64,000 bases of DNA, taken from NCBI RefSeq assembly GCF_038070105.1, contig NZ_JBBPBZ010000002.1, positions 488,501-552,500 of the forward strand. The letters are read 5' to 3'. The notes under the pieces were generated by a model. The model was not told where the DNA came from and ran no database searches. It saw nothing but the letters and a program-made list of their open reading frames with translations. Positions 35,196-43,626 of the stretch are shown here, piece by piece; position 1 is the first letter of the stretch; every line of letters begins with the position of its first letter. The translations under genes were made by a program, and so were the position numbers. This DNA comes from Methylocystis sp. IM3 (GTDB lineage Bacteria > Pseudomonadota > Alphaproteobacteria > Rhizobiales > Beijerinckiaceae).

Positions 35196-35819
35196 TCAGC
35201 CATTGGCGTCCTCGTCGTCGGGGAGGTATCGGAGCTGGCCGTCGATCGGGCTCGTCCGCATGGCGCCGCCGTGCTCGATAATCGGAGGTTGGGCTTGTTC
35301 GAGCGGCGGGGATTTGACCTCGGCCGGAAGTCTTATGACCACGCCCGGCGAAAGCTGAGCTGAAACGCCGACGTTCACGGTGACGGCCGATTTGCTCTCG
35401 TCGCCCATGATCGCGGAGGCCGCCTTTAGCTGGACAGTTTTGCAGGCTGCGGACCCGTCGCCCGGGTCGTTCATCAGCTCGATCATCCGCCGGATCGCCT
35501 GGACCCTGGCGCCGGATCGAAGCTCCTCGATGCCCTTGGCCAAGCCCTTCTGAAAGATCGCCTGCTGAAAGACGAAGCGGCCGTTTCTGCGCCGGAAGCC
35601 AACGGCGTCGCTCGCCTGCTGCTGCGTCATGGGCTCGCCAACCTGGACGCCGATGCGGTCGCAAATGTCCCGGTGCTGACAGCCGACGAGCATATACTCA
35701 AGCATGAGCTGAGAGCGGAGGTCGAGCGCCGTGAGAGGCTTGCGCTGATGCCTCGGGCCATAGCCGAGCTTCTCGAAACGGTCTGGGGCGGGTCGGCGTA
35801 TCTGGCTGGCGTCGCTCAT
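35196..35819 (-). CDS. terminase small subunit-like protein
   Basis: The 207-residue protein has an N-terminal region with a helix-turn-helix character (YMLVGCQHRDICDRIGVQVG, then MTQQQASDAVGFRRRNGRFV) and a helical oligomerisation-like middle. It resembles the small terminases (DNA recognition in packaging) of podophages, although no motif proves it. It is the first gene of the minus-strand late-type group of element 1. A satellite with TerS but no large terminase could redirect a helper's packaging machine. Confidence 0.45.
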   Translation of the reverse strand: MSDASQIRRPAPDRFEKLGYGPRHQRKPLTALDLRSQLMLEYMLVGCQHRDICDRIGVQVGEPMTQQQASDAVGFRRRNGRFVFQQAIFQKGLAKGIEELRSGARVQAIRRMIELMNDPGDGSAACKTVQLKAASAIMGDESKSAVTVNVGVSAQLSPGVVIRLPAEVKSPPLEQAQPPIIEHGGAMRTSPIDGQLRYLPDDEDANG

Positions 35820-35843
35820 GCGGCCTTACCTGCGCGTGCGGAT

Positions 35844-35863
35844 TGTAACGTTATAACATTACA
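35844..35863. promoter_or_regulatory. palindrome upstream of TerS-like gene
   Basis: TGTAACGTTATAACATTACA is an almost perfect palindrome (one mismatched pair) about 25-45 bases upstream of the minus-strand start at 35819. It is AT-rich and placed like an operator or promoter of the late-type genes. Confidence 0.55.
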
Positions 35864-35997
35864 TCGGCCGGGCGGGTCAATGGCGGGGTGGCCGCAGGAT
35901 GGAGAATTGGGGGGAGGGTCGTGCCCAACGGACGCAAGCGAGCGGCTGAAACATTCTGGCCCGCTTGGTCGATAGCCCGCCAGCTTCCTCAAGTAGA

Positions 35998-36134
35998 GGT
36001 TTAGGGGGTTTTAGGGGTAGGGGGGAGGGCTCATTTCGCGAAAATTCGCACGCCCCGAGGTCCGCCATGGCAACCTGCGGACTCGGTTCTAGGGGTTTTG
36101 AGGGTAGGGGGAGGGGGCCATTCTACAAAAATTC
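35998..36134 (-). repeat. two inverted copies of the composite repeat (element 1)
   Basis: Copies at 35998-36047 and 36085-36134 read on the minus strand as GAATTT...AAATG/AATGG-C-rich-CCCTAAAACCCC or CCCTCAAAACCCC. They match the three plus-strand copies at 25978-26181. They fill the gap between the integrase stop (36256) and the TerS-like gene. Confidence 0.8.
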
Positions 36135-36255
36135 AGCGACCGGCCAATGGTGTGCCCTCGCGTCGTGTAAAGCCCTTATTGCTAAGCTTCTTCTTCTTTT
36201 ACGCGTATATAACAAAGAGATAGGAAAACAACTGGCTAGCATAAAGCGAAGCGGG

Positions 36256-37467
36256 TTAAGCCGGCAGCCGCAAGGGCGTGACGGTGGCATCGATCCCGTA
36301 GCAGTAGCGCCCCCATGCCTCGATGTCCTTTCGGCGCTCGTCGAGGCCATCTGTCCGAAGATAGGCCTCGTCGATGTCCGTGCCGGTCTTGTGGGCAAGC
36401 GCCTGGCGGGCCCTCGTGATCGGGACGCGGCGCACTTCGTCCAGCCAGCCGCGAAAGGCTGATCTGCTCCCGTGAACGGTGAGGGTTTTATCCACATTTT
36501 TGTCGAGGCAGTCGTGGAGCGCCTGGTTGGAGATATGAGGGTCTTTCCTCCCGCGCCCCTCAAACACAAACTGGCTGGCGCTCCTGGCTTTCAGGTCCAA
36601 GAGGATGCGCGCGGCCTGCGGCGAGAGGGGAATGCGGTGGGCGCGGCCGCGCTTCATGCGGCTGGCGGGCAATATCCACGTTGGGCTCTCGCCCCCTAGA
36701 CCCTCGAACTCCTCCCAACGCGCGGCGCGCGCCTCGTTAGAGCGGCAACCGGTCAAATAGAGAAACTCAAGACACCTGGCGGCGATCGTCTCGACCTTCC
36801 TAAGCGCCTCAAAAAGCTGCGGAATTTGGCTGTAATGCCAGCCCTCATGATGCTTCCGCTCAACATCCGGCTTCGCGGGCACAAGGTTCTTTATGTCTGC
36901 CGCGTTGCGCCGGTCGTAGGGCATGAGCCCCATTTCGCGGGCGGTGTCGAGGATGACGGCAATGCGCTCCTGGGTCCGCTTTCCTGCGGTGTAAGAGCGT
37001 TTGTAAATGGGCAGGACGGTTTCGAGCACGTCCTTGCTCGTGATTTCCGCCACGCGCATGCCCAACAGCCTGGGGCAGTCCTTAAATATAGAGTGCCGCC
37101 ATTGGTCGGCGTGTTTCTCGCTGCGCCAGCCTGATCGCTTCGCCTGGTAAACCTGGTCGGCCACGGCTCCAAAGGTGTCCGCATTCGAGGCGCTCGCCTT
37201 TTCCTGGCGCTTGATCTGTCGCGGGTCCTGGCCGGCCCGCATTTGCAGCGCATAGGCGGCGCGCTTGTCGCGGGCCTCCTTGAGGCTGTCGGCCTCGAAC
37301 CTGATCTCGATCTTCTTCCCCCGGAACCGAGGCTTGAACAGGAAGCCTTTCGAGCCGTCCCTGAAAACCACGAGATAGAGGCAATCGCCGTCCAGATAGA
37401 GGTCGGGCTTGTCTCCCCCCTTGTGCTTCACGGTCTCAAAAAAGCGTGCTGAAAGGGTTCCGGCCAT
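36256..37467 (-). CDS. tyrosine site-specific integrase (DUF4102 / P4-type)
   Basis: This 403-residue integrase has an N-terminal DUF4102-type domain (about residues 1-90, LYLDGDCLYLVVFRDGSKGF), a SAM-like core-binding domain (about 95-190) and a catalytic domain. The catalytic residues are visible: the arginine in LTGCRSNEARA, the HxxR pair in TVHGSRSAFRGW, the histidine in ALAHKTG and the tyrosine nucleophile in IDEAYLR. It starts 88 bases downstream of the fliP stop on the same strand, so flagellar transcription could read into it. It should catalyse integration at the fliP 3' end. Confidence 0.93.
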   Translation of the reverse strand: MAGTLSARFFETVKHKGGDKPDLYLDGDCLYLVVFRDGSKGFLFKPRFRGKKIEIRFEADSLKEARDKRAAYALQMRAGQDPRQIKRQEKASASNADTFGAVADQVYQAKRSGWRSEKHADQWRHSIFKDCPRLLGMRVAEITSKDVLETVLPIYKRSYTAGKRTQERIAVILDTAREMGLMPYDRRNAADIKNLVPAKPDVERKHHEGWHYSQIPQLFEALRKVETIAARCLEFLYLTGCRSNEARAARWEEFEGLGGESPTWILPASRMKRGRAHRIPLSPQAARILLDLKARSASQFVFEGRGRKDPHISNQALHDCLDKNVDKTLTVHGSRSAFRGWLDEVRRVPITRARQALAHKTGTDIDEAYLRTDGLDERRKDIEAWGRYCYGIDATVTPLRLPA

Positions 37468-37555
37468 CGTTCCGCCCCAAGTACCACACCAGGTACCACA
37501 CCACTTGCGCCGCGATTGGATCGGCCTGCGGTGTGCTCTCGTGGATCACGATAGA

Positions 37556-38344
37556 CTATTGGCCTTGATTTTCAAAGGGCATTTGGAGCCGCTTGTTCGG
37601 ACGTAAATCGCCGTGGATTGGACGTGACCGGATCAGGCTTCCGATGAGCAGATTCCAGCCGTCGATCAATATGAAAAACAGAATCTTGGCCGGCAGCGCG
37701 ATTGTCGTGGGCGGTAACATCATCATACCCATGGACATCGTGATGACCGCGACGATGATGTCGATCGCGAGAAAGGGAACGACAATCAGGAAGCCAATTT
37801 CGAATCCGCGCCTGAGTTCCGAGGTCATGAAGGCCGGCACCAAGACATCGAGCCGCGGGCCATCCTTCGACGAGGACGGTTCCGGCTTCCGCAGGTCCTC
37901 GAAAAGACGGAGATCCTTGTCCCGCACATTAGCCAGCATGAATTGCCGGAAAGGGGCGGAAATCTTGTTGAAAGCCTCCGCTTCGCCGATCTTGCCCTCG
38001 ACAAGCGGCCGGACGCCGGTTTCCCAGGCTTTCTCTCCGCTTGGCGCCATAACGTAAAAGGTCATGAAAAGCGCGAGGCTGATCATCACGAGATTGGCTG
38101 GCGTGCTTTGCAGGCCAAGGCCGGCTCGCAGGAACGACAGCGCGATCGCGAAGCGCGTGAAGCTCGTCACCATGACAAGCAGGCCGGGCGCGATCGACAG
38201 AATCGTCAACGCGCCCATGAGCTGAATCATCCGCCCGCTCGTGGAGGCGCCGGCATTCGGCAGCAGCGCGCCGAGATCGAAACCTTCCGCTGCGATACCC
38301 GCGCTCGGCGAGAGCAGGAGGACGATGAGAAGCGCGGCTCTCAT
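37556..38344 (-). CDS. fliP: flagellar export apparatus protein FliP with altered C-terminus
   Basis: FliP is a membrane subunit of the flagellar type III export gate. The sequence has a signal-like N-terminus, the conserved LSIAPGLLVMVTSFTRFAIA block, SELRRGFEIGFLIVVPFLAI and the last helix ending SLIR. After GSLIRS the natural end FG-stop is replaced by a foreign 22-residue tail (begins RPIHGDLRPNK) encoded by element 1, giving 262 instead of 242 residues. The true end is at 23562-23574. The tail follows the last membrane helix and could impair assembly. The start overlaps fliL by four bases. Confidence 0.93.
   Translation of the reverse strand: MRAALLIVLLLSPSAGIAAEGFDLGALLPNAGASTSGRMIQLMGALTILSIAPGLLVMVTSFTRFAIALSFLRAGLGLQSTPANLVMISLALFMTFYVMAPSGEKAWETGVRPLVEGKIGEAEAFNKISAPFRQFMLANVRDKDLRLFEDLRKPEPSSSKDGPRLDVLVPAFMTSELRRGFEIGFLIVVPFLAIDIIVAVITMSMGMMMLPPTTIALPAKILFFILIDGWNLLIGSLIRSRPIHGDLRPNKRLQMPFENQGQ
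37629..37645. repeat. attR of element 1
   Basis: CGGATCAGGCTTCCGAT, identical to 23575-23591, lies inside fliP (coding GSLIR on the minus strand). Confidence 0.93.
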
Positions 38345-38928
38345 TGGACCACCAAAGCTTCGATGATCAATTCCCGAACATGCCGCTCGGAGCGGGTCGA
38401 TGCGCGTTCGTTCAACTCCTCCTGAAGCCGCCGCAAGCCATCCGGCCCTTCGATCGACGAAAGCTCCAGAGTCCCGATGAAGGCCGTGATGTCCGACAGC
38501 AGAACCGGGATCAGCGCGTCGACATGCTCCAGTTCGTGGGGATCGTAGACGATGGCCGATTGAATCCGGACCCAGGATCTCTCCTTGCCGCCGAGATTGG
38601 AGACAATGGGCGGAAGCTCCCTCACCTTCAGCTGCGCCCGCATTCCCTTGGGCCCGTGCTCCGCTTCCTTGCCCTTCGTGTCGCCATGTTCCCCGCCGTG
38701 CCCGCCCCCCTGCGCGTCACCGTGCGCCCCCTGGCCGGAATGATCTGTGCCGCTTTCTTTCGTCTCCACGGGGGCGGCTTCGGCCTTCTCCGATTCTCTC
38801 GGGCCGAGGAGGGAAAAGCCGACAAAGCCGCCTCCACCGCCGCCCATGACCGTGACCGCCATAAGAGGAACGAGCAACCGCTTCCATCCGCCTTCAGCGT
38901 CTTTGGATTTCCCGCCGATTTCCATCAT
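38341..38928 (-). CDS. fliL: flagellar basal body-associated protein FliL
   Basis: The 195-residue protein has one membrane helix (about residues 18-40, glycine-rich VTVMGGGGGGFVGFSLL) and a long histidine/glycine-rich linker (about 55-90). The conserved FliL C-terminal domain (about 98-195) follows, with RSWVRIQSAIVYD and ERHVRELIIEALV at the end. FliL sits around the stator and affects torque. It overlaps fliP by four bases and follows flgH by seven. The linker, rich in HG repeats, is unusually long. Confidence 0.92.
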   Translation of the reverse strand: MMEIGGKSKDAEGGWKRLLVPLMAVTVMGGGGGGFVGFSLLGPRESEKAEAAPVETKESGTDHSGQGAHGDAQGGGHGGEHGDTKGKEAEHGPKGMRAQLKVRELPPIVSNLGGKERSWVRIQSAIVYDPHELEHVDALIPVLLSDITAFIGTLELSSIEGPDGLRRLQEELNERASTRSERHVRELIIEALVVQ

Positions 38929-38935
38929 CGCCTCT

Positions 38936-39664
38936 CTAGAATGGGACGAAATTATCGTAGAGCTGCTGCCCCCAGGCGGGCTGCTGAACTTCGCTCAGGC
39001 GGCCACGCCCGCCATATGACACGCGCGCCTCGGCGATCTTGTCGTAGGAGATCGAGTTGTCCTTGTTGATGTCGCGCGGCCGCGCGACGCCGCCGATGGT
39101 GAGGATGCGCAGCTCATTGTTGACGCGAATCTCCTGCGAGCCGTGCAGAACGAGATTCCCGTTCGGCATGACGGCGGTCACGGCTGCGGCCAGCGTGAAT
39201 TTGATCTGCTCCGAGCGATTGATCGACCCCTGGCCCTGCGTCTCGGACTTGGAGTCGATATCGTTCTGCCAGGCGCCGGTTTGTTTTGTCTGCGACCCGA
39301 CGAGGCCGCCGAGCGCGGGGACGAGATCAAGCAAAAAGCTCCATTTGGATTTCACCTTGGCTTCCCGCGAGCGGTCGGTCGAATTGCCGAGAATCGCCCG
39401 GTCGTCCATCGAAATGACCACGGTGACGACGTCGCCGACGCTCATCGCCTTTACGTCCCTGAACAGGTTGACGCGGTTTTCGTCGAGCTGCATGCCCGGA
39501 CCGAGCGATGCGCTGCGCAGCCTGCCGAGCGGCAGTTCGTCGTCGTAAAAATTGAGGCCGGCGCCGACCGGCGACATGATCGGCTCGCGTGTGAAGTCGC
39601 GGGGGTCGGTGGCGCAGGCGGATAGCGCGAGCGCCAGCGCGCCGGCGACGAAGGGGCGGGTCAT
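38936..39664 (-). CDS. flgH: flagellar L-ring protein FlgH
   Basis: This 242-residue outer-membrane lipoprotein has a signal peptide ending in the lipobox LSACAT (cysteine about residue 18). Typical FlgH blocks follow: VGDVVTVVISMDDRAILGNS, LVGSQTKQTGAW, the VLHGSQEIRVNNE block and a GRGRLSEVQQPAW end. It forms the L ring of the basal body. It overlaps the end of motE by four bases. Confidence 0.95.
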   Translation of the reverse strand: MTRPFVAGALALALSACATDPRDFTREPIMSPVGAGLNFYDDELPLGRLRSASLGPGMQLDENRVNLFRDVKAMSVGDVVTVVISMDDRAILGNSTDRSREAKVKSKWSFLLDLVPALGGLVGSQTKQTGAWQNDIDSKSETQGQGSINRSEQIKFTLAAAVTAVMPNGNLVLHGSQEIRVNNELRILTIGGVARPRDINKDNSISYDKIAEARVSYGGRGRLSEVQQPAWGQQLYDNFVPF

Positions 39665-40196
39665 GGCTTTCTCGCGGCGCTGGATTTGCGTAATTCCGAG
39701 ATCTTCTTGATGAGCGCGGCGCCCCGCGCGGGGGCATCTCGTTGAGGATCGCGCTCGAAACCTTTCCCTTGAGCTGCAGCATCAGCGCCGCCGCGACATC
39801 GTCGTCGAGCTCGGAAAACTGCGCAGCCGCGGCCTCCGGCTTCATGCGGGAATAGAGGCCGACGAGCGCCTCGCCGGCGTTGCGCTCGAAGGCGTCGAGG
39901 CGGTCGATGATGACGCGCAGCTCGGTTTGCCGCGCATCGAGCGCCTGCAGTCGCGCCGCGATTTCGGTCTCGATCTGGGCAAGCTCCTTTCGGCGGTGCT
40001 CCAGACGCAGCGTCTCGGCGGAGGCGGCGACACTGGCGCAAAATTGCTGCTGCTCGCGGCTCGCCGCGCCCTGGCCGGCGCCGGCGTCCGGCGCGCTCGC
40101 CAGCGTGATGAAGAGCGGGACGATGGCGCTTCCCATCACCGGCCGCCGCCTGGCGCCGGCGTGTTCTTTCTGCTTTGGCCCGAGTCGTTTTGTCAT
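39661..40196 (-). pseudogene. motE: motility protein MotE-like chaperone, frameshifted
   Basis: The protein opens with a signal-like segment (VMGSAIVPLFITLASAPDAG), then a coiled coil (HRRKELAQIETEIAARLQAL) and a MgtE_N/MotE-type domain (ALVGLYSRMKPEAAAAQFSE). After ILNEMPP the frame is lost: the natural end ARGAALIKKISELRK is in the neighbouring frame and stops at 39661. The break is at a run of five G (five C on the coding strand, 39730-39734), where six would restore a 178-residue MotE of normal length. In rhizobia MotE stabilises the periplasmic motility protein MotC. A sequencing error is possible. Confidence 0.8.
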
Positions 40197-40250
40197 GGTT
40201 CACGAAGCATGGAGGGGAGGGGGCTTGCGCGTGACTGGGGGAGGTCGCCG

Positions 40251-41570
40251 TCAACAGAGAATGGCGGCCAACTCCTCCATGACGGCGGGTTTTGGCGGCG
40301 ACTCCGGCGCCTGCTGAAGCGCGCGATAAATCGCGGGCGTCAGTTGCACGGCCCTGTCGAGCTCCGCGTCGCCGCCGGGCTGATAGCCGCCGAGGAGACG
40401 CAGATCGCGCGTATCTTCGTAGCGCGCGACGAGCGCGCGCGCTTTCGTCACGGTCTCGCGATCCGCCGGGCTCCAGACCCGATCGGCGAGGCGCGAGATC
40501 GATTTGAGAATGTTGATCGCCGGATAGCGTCCCTGTTCGGCGATTTCGCGCTCCAGCACGATGTGGCCGTCGAGCGTGCCGCGGATGCAATCGGCGATCG
40601 GGTCGTTGTGATTGTCGCCGTCGACCAGCACCGAAAAAATGGCGGTGATGGATCCGCCCCCGTCGACGCCGGGACCGGCGCGCTCGAGGAGCCGCGGAAT
40701 ATCGGCGAAGACGCTCGGCGCAAATCCGTTTGCCGTGGGAGGTTCTCCGGCCGCGAGCGCAATCTCGCGCAGCGCATGCGCGTAGCGTGTGACCGAATCC
40801 ATGATGAGCAAAACCGACTGGCCCTCGTCACGATAGCTTTCGGCGATTGCGGTCGCGGTCAGCGGCGCCAGGCGGCGCATCATCGGGCTTTCGTCTCCGG
40901 TCGCGACCACCACCACCGCATTGGCGGCGCTGGCGCCGAGCGCCTCGCTCAGGAAATCCCGCACTTCGCGTCCGCGCTCTCCGACGAGGCAGATGATCGC
41001 CGAATCGAAAGCGGCGGAACGGGTCATCATGGAAAGAAGCGTGGACTTGCCGACGCCGGACCCGGCGAAGACGCCGACGCGCTGGCCGCGGCACAGCGGC
41101 GTGAATGCGTCGATCGCGGCGACGCCCGTCGGCGCCGGCGCATGAACGCGTGCGCGCGACATGGGCGTGGGCGGAGGCGCGTCGAGCACGCGCGGCGCGC
41201 CCTGCGGCGGGGGGGCGAGCCCGTCGATCGGCGCGCCGAGCGCGTCGATGACGCGGCCCTTCCAGCCAGGATGCGGCGCGATTTCGACAGGGCCGAGATG
41301 CGTCACCCGCGCGCCGAGGCCGACGCCGGCGTTGCTCTCGAAGGATTTCACCAGAACGCCGGCGCGATCGATATGGATCGCCTGTCCGTGACAGGCGCGA
41401 CCGGCGCCTTCGAGCAGCACGCAATCGTCGAGGCGCAGGAATTGCGACAATCCCTCGACCCGGAAATGTGAAGGCGATACTTCCGTCACGACGCCGCTGA
41501 CGGAGAGGCGCGCGTTCCTTCGGGCGAAATGAGTTGCGGCCTCGCCGAGCCGCGAGAGCGCGTCCGCCAT
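40251..41570 (-). CDS. fliI: flagellum-specific ATPase FliI
   Basis: The 439-residue F1-like ATPase has Walker A AGSGVGKSTLL near residue 165, Walker B VLLIMDSVTRYA near 255 and the conserved GDNHNDPIAD and QGRYPAIN blocks. It energises the flagellar type III export apparatus. It lies six bases from flgF and 54 bases before motE, so it belongs to the same operon. Nothing in it looks damaged. Confidence 0.95.
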   Translation of the reverse strand: MADALSRLGEAATHFARRNARLSVSGVVTEVSPSHFRVEGLSQFLRLDDCVLLEGAGRACHGQAIHIDRAGVLVKSFESNAGVGLGARVTHLGPVEIAPHPGWKGRVIDALGAPIDGLAPPPQGAPRVLDAPPPTPMSRARVHAPAPTGVAAIDAFTPLCRGQRVGVFAGSGVGKSTLLSMMTRSAAFDSAIICLVGERGREVRDFLSEALGASAANAVVVVATGDESPMMRRLAPLTATAIAESYRDEGQSVLLIMDSVTRYAHALREIALAAGEPPTANGFAPSVFADIPRLLERAGPGVDGGGSITAIFSVLVDGDNHNDPIADCIRGTLDGHIVLEREIAEQGRYPAINILKSISRLADRVWSPADRETVTKARALVARYEDTRDLRLLGGYQPGGDAELDRAVQLTPAIYRALQQAPESPPKPAVMEELAAILC

Positions 41571-41576
41571 GATCGC

Positions 41577-42279
41577 TCAGCCGCCCCCGAGCGTGCGGAC
41601 GGCGGCGCGCTGCGACGCGTCCAGCATGTCATAGGCCGCGGTGGCGTTTTCAAAGCTGCGATGCGCCAGGATGAGCTTCGTGATCTCGCTCACGGCGCTG
41701 ACGTTGGCGTTTTCGAGGTGGCCCTGCGCCACGCCGTTGAGCGTGAAATTGACGACCGCCGTCGCGGGCGTCGACGGGACGACGCTCGAATTTTCAGCCC
41801 GGCGCAGCGTCGCCGCCGGGTCGATCTCGAAGAGGCCGATGGCGCCGAACTGGCGCTCGCCCTGCTGGATCATGCCGTCGCGAAAGATCATCGGCGCGCC
41901 GCCGGTCGGGTCGAGCACGATGGGCGCATTGCCCGCGTCGAGCACGGGGTAGCCGAGCAGCGTCTGCACCTCGCCCGTCTCCAGCATCTTGAAACGGCCG
42001 TCGCGGGTATAGGCCACGCCCTGAGGCGTCTGAATCCCGAACCAGGCGTCCCCGATCACGGCGACGTCGAAGGGGTTGTCCGTCTTGGTCAGGCCGCCGG
42101 AGGCGCGCGAGATGAAATCTGCGCCGGCGGAAGCGTAGGCGGTCGGCGCGGGCGACGTTTTCGACAGGACCGTATCGAAGCTCACGCCCGTGGCGCGATA
42201 GCCGACGGTCGAGGCGTTGGCCACATTCTCCGCAATCGTCGTCAGACGCTTGTCCAATGCGACCTGCGAGGAGAGCGTA
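41577..42279 (-). pseudogene. flgF: flagellar rod protein FlgF, 5' end removed by element 2
   Basis: The body matches FlgF (proximal rod): LTTIAENVANAST near the N-terminus, VIGDAWFGIQTPQGVAYTRD and the C-terminal FENATAAYDMLDASQR. The first residues (start codon, ribosome site and about seven codons) are missing here and lie at 57191-57210. Joining the two at the 11-bp repeat gives 723 nt (241 codons with stop) in frame. The sequence upstream of 42269 is foreign and has an in-frame stop, leaving at best a TTG at 42257. FlgF is therefore most likely not made correctly in this configuration. Confidence 0.93.
42269..42279. repeat. att site of element 2, flgF side
   Basis: AGGAGAGCGTA, identical to 57180-57190. 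On the minus strand it codes TLS within FlgF. Confidence 0.88.
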
Positions 42280-42426
42280 TCCTCGAAGTCCTAGTCCGCA
42301 GGCTTCCGCCTTCGTTTCTAGAATACCAGAGATTTGACGCGTTTCAAGGTTCGTTGTTCCTTGCGAGTCCGTGCCTGTCCACTATAATCCAGGCTAAATT
42401 GGGGGACTACCCGGGGGGCTGGCGAC

Positions 42427-43626
42427 TTGGCAGGACGCTTGACGGCGAGAAAGGTGGCGACGGCCGGGCCCGGAGCATGGCTTGATGGCGACGGCCTTTA
42501 CCTGATCGTCTCCGAGTCGCTCTCGCGGACATGGGTCTACAGGTTTTCCTTTGGCGGACGACGCCCCGAGATGGGCCTGGGCTGCGTCGCCGATGGCGTC
42601 GGGCTTGCCGAGGCTCGCGCGCTGCGTGACGAGGCGAAACGCCTTCGCCGCCTCGGCATTAATCCGATAGACGAACGCCGTCGCTGGCAGCACGCGCGAG
42701 CTGGTCGCCTGACCTTTGGGCAGGTCGCGGACGAATTGTTCGCAACGAAAGAGCCGACGTGGCGGCACCCTGGGCACGCCAGGCAGTGGCGCGCGTCTCT
42801 TATTGAAGGCGCGGCCGCCCTCCGTCCGCTCCCGGCCGACGAGGTGGACACGGAGGCTGTGTTACGTGTCCTGAAGCCGCTTTGGACAAAGACGCCGGAA
42901 ACGGCCTCACGGCTGCGTTCCCGAATTGAGGCCGTCCTCGACGCCGCGACAGCACGCGGATTGCGAACAGGCCAGAATCCCGCGGCGTGGCGTGGCCATC
43001 TCGCTCATCTCCTACCGCCGCCGCGGCATAGGCTCTCGCGCCAGCATTATGCGGCGCTCCCTTATGAACGCGTCCCCGAACTTGTAGCACTTCTCCGCGC
43101 CGATGAAACGATAACCGCGCTGGCGCTGGAGTTCCTGCTTCTGACGGCGGCTCGCAAGGCCGAAGTGCTCGGCGCTACCTTCGAGGAATTCGACTTGGAA
43201 GAGCGCGTTTGGGTTGTCCCCGCGTCTCGAATGAAGTCGGCACGTGAGCACAGGGTCCCTCTGTCGACGCGAGCCGTGGAAATTGTTTTCGAAGCCCGAG
43301 GACGCCGCTTGTCCGATTACGTATTTCCGGGCCGTTCTCGTGGGCGTCCTATGTCGGCATTCACCTTTCATGAACTGCTGAAGAGGCTGGGCTTAATCGA
43401 AGCCACGACGGTTCACGGCCTGAGATCGACCTTCCGCGACTGGGCCGGAAACGAAACGCATTTCCCCCGAGAGCTGGCGGAAGTCGCTCTCGCCCACGTT
43501 GTCGGTGACGCGACTGAGCGCGCTTACCGGCGTTCCGATGCTCTCGAAAAGAGACGCGCGCTGATGCAAGCGTGGGCCGATTACGTCACACAGAACGAGA
43601 AATACGAACCCGCGAGCCAGCCATGA
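42427..43626 (+). CDS. tyrosine site-specific integrase (DUF4102 / P4-type)
   Basis: The 399-residue integrase has an N-terminal DUF4102 arm-binding domain (AGPGAWLDGDGLYLIVSESL), a core-binding domain and a catalytic domain. The catalytic residues are visible: arginine in LLLTAARKAEVLG, HxxR in TVHGLRSTFRDWAGNETHF, a histidine in VALAHVVG and the tyrosine in TERAYRRSD. A TTG at 42427 is used, with a G-run ribosome site just upstream. It points away from flgF and should catalyse recombination at AGGAGAGCGTA. It is clearly distinct from the element 1 integrase. Confidence 0.93.
   Translation: MAGRLTARKVATAGPGAWLDGDGLYLIVSESLSRTWVYRFSFGGRRPEMGLGCVADGVGLAEARALRDEAKRLRRLGINPIDERRRWQHARAGRLTFGQVADELFATKEPTWRHPGHARQWRASLIEGAAALRPLPADEVDTEAVLRVLKPLWTKTPETASRLRSRIEAVLDAATARGLRTGQNPAAWRGHLAHLLPPPRHRLSRQHYAALPYERVPELVALLRADETITALALEFLLLTAARKAEVLGATFEEFDLEERVWVVPASRMKSAREHRVPLSTRAVEIVFEARGRRLSDYVFPGRSRGRPMSAFTFHELLKRLGLIEATTVHGLRSTFRDWAGNETHFPRELAEVALAHVVGDATERAYRRSDALEKRRALMQAWADYVTQNEKYEPASQP

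Larger units (their letters stand above)
23575..37645. mobile_element. element 1: integrated phage-satellite-like element in fliP
   Basis: About 14.1 kb, bounded by 17-bp direct repeats in the fliP 3' end. It carries a DUF4102 tyrosine integrase at the right end (36256-37467), a prim-pol/DUF3987 protein, an SSB with zinc motif, an XRE repressor with an ImmA-type protease, and a small minus-strand set including TerS-like and gp14-like genes. No large terminase, portal, capsid or tail genes are present. It also carries a Rap1a/Tai-family gene. The composition suggests a satellite or a strongly reduced prophage related to podophages. Confidence 0.9.
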
